Assembly (NCBI GenBank): GCA_023451855.1
Contig: JAEXXY010000547.1
Location: 1-16,985 of the forward strand
DNA from: Actinomycetes bacterium
GTDB taxonomy: Bacteria > Actinomycetota > Actinomycetes > Actinomycetales > Dermatophilaceae
Direction: 5' to 3'
DNA: 16,985 nt
This document shows, piece after piece, positions 13,590 to 16,985 of the stretch. A model generated the notes under the pieces. It was not told the DNA's origin. It made no database searches and saw only the letters and a program-made list of their open reading frames with translations. Within the stretch, counting starts at the first letter, position 1. Each line of letters begins with the position of its first letter. Position numbers and translations under genes: made by a program.

Positions 13590-14123
13590 TCAGGCGAGCG
13601 GCTGCTCGAGGACGAAGTCGTCCTCGTACTGCCCACCGACGAGGAACCGCTTGGTGCCGACGCGCTCGAAACCGCTCTTGGCGTAGAAACGCTGAGCACG
13701 CTCGTTCTGCTGGTTGACGCCGAGCCAGACGCCGGCGGCGCCGATGGAGCGGGCCCAGCCGATCGACTCGGCCATCAGGCGTGACGCGGTGCCGCCGCCG
13801 TGGGACGAGGGCAGCACGTAGATCTTGCTCAGCTCGACGGTCGGGCGGTGCCTGATCGCCGCCCGGACATCGTCGTCGGCGGGCTCGCCGGCCACGAGCA
13901 TCGCGTACCCGACCGCCGCGCCGTCTTCCTCCGCGAGGAGCAGGTGCCGGGCGGGGTCGGCGAGGTACTCGGCGAACCGCTCGGGCGAGAGCACGTCCGC
14001 GACGAAGGCCTCGACCCGCTCGCGCGACATGCTCGGAGGGCACGCGAGCCCGAAGGTCTCGGCCGCGACGGCGGCGAGCGCGGGCACATCTTCGGGCAGC
14101 GCCTGGCGCACGAGCAGGGCCAT
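13590..14123 (-). CDS. GNAT-family N-acetyltransferase
   Basis: A 177-aa protein starting at ATG 14123, 3 nt after the stop of the hisN-like gene, so the two are co-transcribed. The GNAT fold is visible: beta4 'VELSKIYVLPSSHGGGTASRLM' (96-117) holds the acetyl-CoA pyrophosphate loop (His108-Gly-Gly-Gly-Thr-Ala, the Q/RxxGxG/A equivalent). Later come 'VWLGVNQQNERAQRFYAKSGFERVG' (132-156), with the Asn and Tyr of the C-terminal half, and a final strand. The protein should transfer an acetyl group from acetyl-CoA to an amine. The substrate is not predictable from sequence; amino acids, peptides or small amines are all possible. Confidence 0.88.
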   Translation of the reverse strand: MALLVRQALPEDVPALAAVAAETFGLACPPSMSRERVEAFVADVLSPERFAEYLADPARHLLLAEEDGAAVGYAMLVAGEPADDDVRAAIRHRPTVELSKIYVLPSSHGGGTASRLMAESIGWARSIGAAGVWLGVNQQNERAQRFYAKSGFERVGTKRFLVGGQYEDDFVLEQPLA

Positions 14124-14126
14124 GGC

Positions 14127-14954
14127 TCAGGCGTTCTCGTGGTCGGAGCCGCGCGAGGTGTCGCGGTCCGACGGCATGCCGATGCGCTCGAGCACGGTGT
14201 CGTGCAACAGGCCGTTGGTGGCCACGGCGTTGCCGCTCCAGCAGCCGGGACGGCCGTCGAGGCCGGTGAAGCGGCCGCCGGCCTCCTCCACGATCGCGAC
14301 GAGGGCAGCCATGTCGTGCACGGCGAGCTCGGGCTCGGCAGCGATGTCGACGGCACCCTCGGCGACGAGCATGTAGGACCAGAAGTCTCCGTAGGCGCGA
14401 GTGCGCCAGCAGTCGTCCATGAGGTCGAGGAAGTCGTCGCGCCTGCCGCGGACGCGCCAGCCGGACAGGGACGAGTAGGACAGCGAGGCGTCGCCGAGGC
14501 GTCCCACCTGCGAGACGCCGATGCGCTTGGCCGAGGCCAGCGAACGGCCGGTCCAGGCCCCGCTGCCGACGGCGGCCCACCAGCGGCGGCCGAGGGCCGG
14601 GGCGGACACGATGCCGAGGACCGGCTCGTTGTCGACGACGAGCCCGATGAGCGTCGCCCACACCGGCACCCCGCGGACGAAGTTCTTCGTGCCGTCGATG
14701 GGGTCGATGATCCAGCGCCGGGGCCCGTGGCCGGTGGTCTCGAACTCCTCGCCCTGCACGGCGTCGCGCGGACGGGTCCGCTTCAGCTGCAGGCGCACGA
14801 GCTCCTCGGCAGCGCGGTCGGCGTCGGTGACGGGGGTGAGGTCGGGCTTGCTCTCGACGACGAGGTCGGCCGCTCGGAACCGGCTCAGCGTCACGCGCTC
14901 GACGGCGTCGGCGAGCACGTGGGCCAGTCGGAGGTCGTCGTCGTAGGAGGTCAC
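14127..14954 (-). CDS. hisN: Histidinol-phosphatase of the inositol-monophosphatase family
   Basis: A 275-aa protein starting at GTG 14954, directly after a -10 box. IMPase-superfamily metal and phosphate motifs are present: GEE (68-70), DPIDGTKNF (84-92, with Asp84 and Asp87), and the late 'AVHDMAALVAIVEEAGG', whose Asp (about residue 214) is the third-metal ligand. In actinobacteria the IMPase-type enzyme encoded beside rsgA and aroA is HisN. It dephosphorylates L-histidinol phosphate, the penultimate stage of histidine synthesis, with Mg2+. The same arrangement supports that name here, although a general inositol-phosphatase activity cannot be excluded from sequence. It lies 104 bp after rsgA but appears to have its own promoter, and is followed by the GNAT gene. 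Confidence 0.87.
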   Translation of the reverse strand: MTSYDDDLRLAHVLADAVERVTLSRFRAADLVVESKPDLTPVTDADRAAEELVRLQLKRTRPRDAVQGEEFETTGHGPRRWIIDPIDGTKNFVRGVPVWATLIGLVVDNEPVLGIVSAPALGRRWWAAVGSGAWTGRSLASAKRIGVSQVGRLGDASLSYSSLSGWRVRGRRDDFLDLMDDCWRTRAYGDFWSYMLVAEGAVDIAAEPELAVHDMAALVAIVEEAGGRFTGLDGRPGCWSGNAVATNGLLHDTVLERIGMPSDRDTSRGSDHENA

Positions 14955-14960
14955 CGGCTC

Positions 14961-14966
14961 AACCTA
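14961..14966 (-). promoter_or_regulatory. -10 box (TAGGTT) of a probable leaderless promoter for hisN
   Basis: On the minus strand TAGGTT (14966-14961) ends 6 nt before GTG 14954, and no ribosome-binding site is present. The -35 region is not clear. The box lies in the 104-bp gap after rsgA, in which I see no other structure. Confidence 0.55.
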
Positions 14967-15058
14967 GCCTGCGGCGGGGTCACGCGGCGGGCAAGGCTGC
15001 GCCGGGGGCGTCGGGACGTCTGACACAGGCGTGCCGATGGCGCGAGCACGACTGCGGC

Positions 15059-16090
15059 TCAGCGCTCCTCGCCCGAGCGGCTCGACAGGAGCCGACGCAA
15101 CGACGCGAGTCGCGAGGGACCCGCCGGGCCGGCGTGCCCGGCGGCCACCCACGCGTCGAGCGCGCACTCCTCCTCGTCGTGCGTGCAGCCGCGCGGGCAC
15201 TCGGCCGTGCCCTCGGCGAGGTCGGGGAAGTGGTCGATGATGCGGTTCGGGTCGATGTGCGCGAGCCCGAAGGAACGCACGCCCGGCGTGTCGATGACCC
15301 AGCCGTCGTCGTCGGGCAGGCGCAGCGCCACGGCGTTGGTCGAGGTGTGCCGCCCGCGGCCGGTCGTGTCGTTGACGTCGCCGGTCGCGCGCATCGCGGT
15401 GGGTACGAGCGCGTTGACGAGCGTGCTCTTGCCGACGCCGGAGTGCCCGACGAGCACCGAGACCCGGCCCGAGAGCCGCTCGCGCAGCTCCTCGAGCCCG
15501 GTGAAGCCGTCGGCTGTCCGCGCCGTCACGACGTGCTCGACCTCGAGCGGGGCGTAGTTCGCCAGGAACGGCGCCGGGTCGACGAGGTCGGCCTTGGTCA
15601 GGGCGAGGAGGGGCTCGAGGTCGGCGTCGTAGGCGGCCACGAGACACCGGTCGACCATCCGGGGCCGTGGTTCGGGGTCGGCGAGGGCCGTGACGATGAC
15701 GAGCTGGTCGGCGTTGGCCACGATGATGCGTTCGTAGGGGTCGGTGTCGTCGGCGGTGCGTCGCAGCACCGACCGGCGCTCCTCGATGCGGACGATGCGG
15801 GCGAGGGCGTCGGGGCCACCCGCGAGGTCGCCGACGAGCGCGACGTCGTCGCCCACGACGACCCGGGTGCGGCCGATGTCGCGGGCCTTCATCGCGGTGA
15901 CGACGCGCTCGGGCTCCTTCTTCCCGAGCGCGCCCTTCGGAACGAGGCACGTGTAGCGGCCGCGGTCGACGCCGATGACCATCGCGACGACGGCGTCGGC
16001 GTGTGCCGGGCGTTCCTTGGTGCGGGGCCTCGAGCCCTTGCGGCTGGGACGGACGCGGATGTCGCCCTCGTCGAGGTCCCGCCAGCTCAT
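15059..16090 (-). CDS. rsgA: Ribosome small-subunit-dependent GTPase RsgA
   Basis: A 343-aa protein starting at ATG 16090, which overlaps the aroA stop (ATGA); an in-frame extension upstream lies wholly inside aroA and is not used. After a basic N-terminus and an OB-fold (about 30-110), the GTPase motifs appear in the circularly permuted order that defines this family: G4 LTKADL (164-169), then G1 GHSGVGKST (215-223), the G2 region GRGRHTST (244-251) and G3 DTPG (267-270). A C-terminal zinc knuckle is formed by Cys298, Cys302, His304 and Cys309. RsgA acts in the late maturation of the 30S ribosomal subunit. Coupling to aroA is the usual actinobacterial arrangement. Confidence 0.96.
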   Translation of the reverse strand: MSWRDLDEGDIRVRPSRKGSRPRTKERPAHADAVVAMVIGVDRGRYTCLVPKGALGKKEPERVVTAMKARDIGRTRVVVGDDVALVGDLAGGPDALARIVRIEERRSVLRRTADDTDPYERIIVANADQLVIVTALADPEPRPRMVDRCLVAAYDADLEPLLALTKADLVDPAPFLANYAPLEVEHVVTARTADGFTGLEELRERLSGRVSVLVGHSGVGKSTLVNALVPTAMRATGDVNDTTGRGRHTSTNAVALRLPDDDGWVIDTPGVRSFGLAHIDPNRIIDHFPDLAEGTAECPRGCTHDEEECALDAWVAAGHAGPAGPSRLASLRRLLSSRSGEER

Positions 16091-16985
16091 CGGGGCAGCA
16101 CCACGGGCGCCGCGCCGGCGAGCATGCCCTGCCACAGGCCGACGAAGTCGGGCAGGGTCTTGCGCGTCGTGCCGATGTCCTCGACGCGGACACCGGGCAC
16201 GCGCAGGCCGATGATGGCGCCGGCAGTGGCCATGCGGTGGTCGTGGTAGGTGCGGAACCGCCCACCGTGCAGGGCGGCGGGGGCGATGCGCAGGCCGTCC
16301 TCGGTCTCGGTGACGCGGCTGCCCAGCGCGCCCAGCTCGGCCGTCAGCGCGGCGAGGCGGTCGGTCTCGTGGCCGCGGATGTGCGCGACGCCGCGGATCC
16401 ACGTCGGGCTCGAGGCGAGAGCGGCGAGGGCGGCGACCGTCGGCGTCAGCTCGGCGGCGTCGTGCAGGTCGATGTCGATGCCGGCGAGCTCGTCGCCACC
16501 GCTCACGGTGAGGCCGGTGCGGTCGAGCCGGACGTCGGCGCCCATCGAGTCGAGGATCTCACGCAGCATGTCGCCCGCCTGGGTCGTGTACTGCGGCCAG
16601 CCGGGCACGCGCACCGTGCCACCGGCGACGAGCGCCGCCGCGACGAACGGTCCCGCGTTGGACAGGTCCGGCTCGACCGACACGTCGAGCGCGTTGATCT
16701 CCGACGGCTCGACGCGCCACGTGTTGGGCTCGCTGTCATCGACGATCGCCCCGGCGTCACGGAGGGTCTCGACGGTCATGAGGATGTGCGGCTCGCTCGG
16801 CACCGGCTTGCCGTCGTGGTGCACGGTGACGCCGTCGTCGTAGCGCGCGCCGGCCAGCAGGAGGCTCGAGATGAACTGCGAGGACATCGAGGCGTCCATG
16901 GTCACGCTGCCGCCGGCGAGACCACCGCGGCCGTGCACGGTGATCGGCAGGTGGCCCTCGGCGTCGTCGAGGTCGGCCCCGAGCG
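16087..16985 (-). CDS. aroA: 3-phosphoshikimate 1-carboxyvinyltransferase (EPSP synthase), N-terminus cut by window edge
   Basis: The C-terminal ~299 residues are visible; the frame is still open at 16985, so the start is outside. Conserved features are SSQFISSLLLAGA (shikimate-3-phosphate site), GDMLREILDSMGADV, 'AAELTPTVAALAALA' (the region of the catalytic acid), IRGVAHIRGHETDRLAAL (the conserved Glu and Arg) and RTYHDHRMATAGAIIGLRV near the end. The enzyme joins phosphoenolpyruvate to shikimate-3-phosphate in the shikimate pathway. The gene ends in an ATGA overlap with rsgA. I see no truncation or odd substitution in the visible part; Glu rather than Asp in the 'AAELTPT' motif is, as far as I know, normal for actinobacteria. 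Confidence 0.95.
   Translation of the reverse strand, partial: LGADLDDAEGHLPITVHGRGGLAGGSVTMDASMSSQFISSLLLAGARYDDGVTVHHDGKPVPSEPHILMTVETLRDAGAIVDDSEPNTWRVEPSEINALDVSVEPDLSNAGPFVAAALVAGGTVRVPGWPQYTTQAGDMLREILDSMGADVRLDRTGLTVSGGDELAGIDIDLHDAAELTPTVAALAALASSPTWIRGVAHIRGHETDRLAALTAELGALGSRVTETEDGLRIAPAALHGGRFRTYHDHRMATAGAIIGLRVPGVRVEDIGTTRKTLPDFVGLWQGMLAGAAPVVLPR

Noticed and set aside
16091..16402. N-terminal extension of rsgA inside aroA
   Set aside because: It reads as Arg/Pro-rich shadow of aroA; ATG 16090 in the ATGA overlap gives the normal protein length.

Overview
The window comes from a high-GC Gram-positive bacterium, almost certainly an actinobacterium. The evidence is the strong G/C bias at third codon positions, frequent GTG starts, an aroA-rsgA-hisN block as found in actinobacteria, a UPF0182-type C-terminus, an initiator tRNA of the actinobacterial type, an LppU-like small secreted protein, and several genes whose -10 box lies 6-8 nt before the start codon (probable leaderless mRNAs). 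A placement in the Micrococcales (Intrasporangiaceae-like) is a guess from overall resemblance and was not tested.

Layout. Positions 1-246 hold the tail of a UPF0182-like membrane protein, followed by a strong hairpin. Next is a GTG-started regulator with two separate XRE-type HTH domains (399-1868). It is followed, in the same direction, by a tight operon: an ABC ATPase (1955-2899), a permease with an unusual C-terminal extracytoplasmic domain (2896-4275), and a secreted YncE-like beta-propeller/phosphoesterase fusion (4283-7096), ending at a hairpin. The initiator tRNA-fMet gene (7277-7353) has its own promoter and a 17-bp hairpin terminator. An OhrR-like MarR regulator (minus, 7490-8017) diverges from a 63-aa protein (8106-8297) across an inverted repeat that looks like the operator. 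A long class-V aminotransferase/cysteine-desulfurase-like protein (minus, 8387-10096) follows, with a structured AT-rich promoter region. A small LppU-like secreted protein (minus, about 10243-10533) appears to have a frameshift at its 5' end. A two-gene M16 peptidase operon (10731-13513) pairs an active HxxEH subunit with an inactive one. The last block is entirely on the minus strand: aroA (partial at the window edge), rsgA, hisN and a GNAT acetyltransferase.

Most of the right half is conserved housekeeping. The accessory material most worth attention is the double-HTH regulator plus ABC/propeller-phosphoesterase module, the OhrR-like regulator with altered sensing residues and its small divergent partner, the apparent frameshift in the LppU-like gene, and the palindromic promoter island at 10095-10155. 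I found no CRISPR array, insertion sequence, phage gene or recognisable defence system. No gene-free stretch exceeds about 200 bases.
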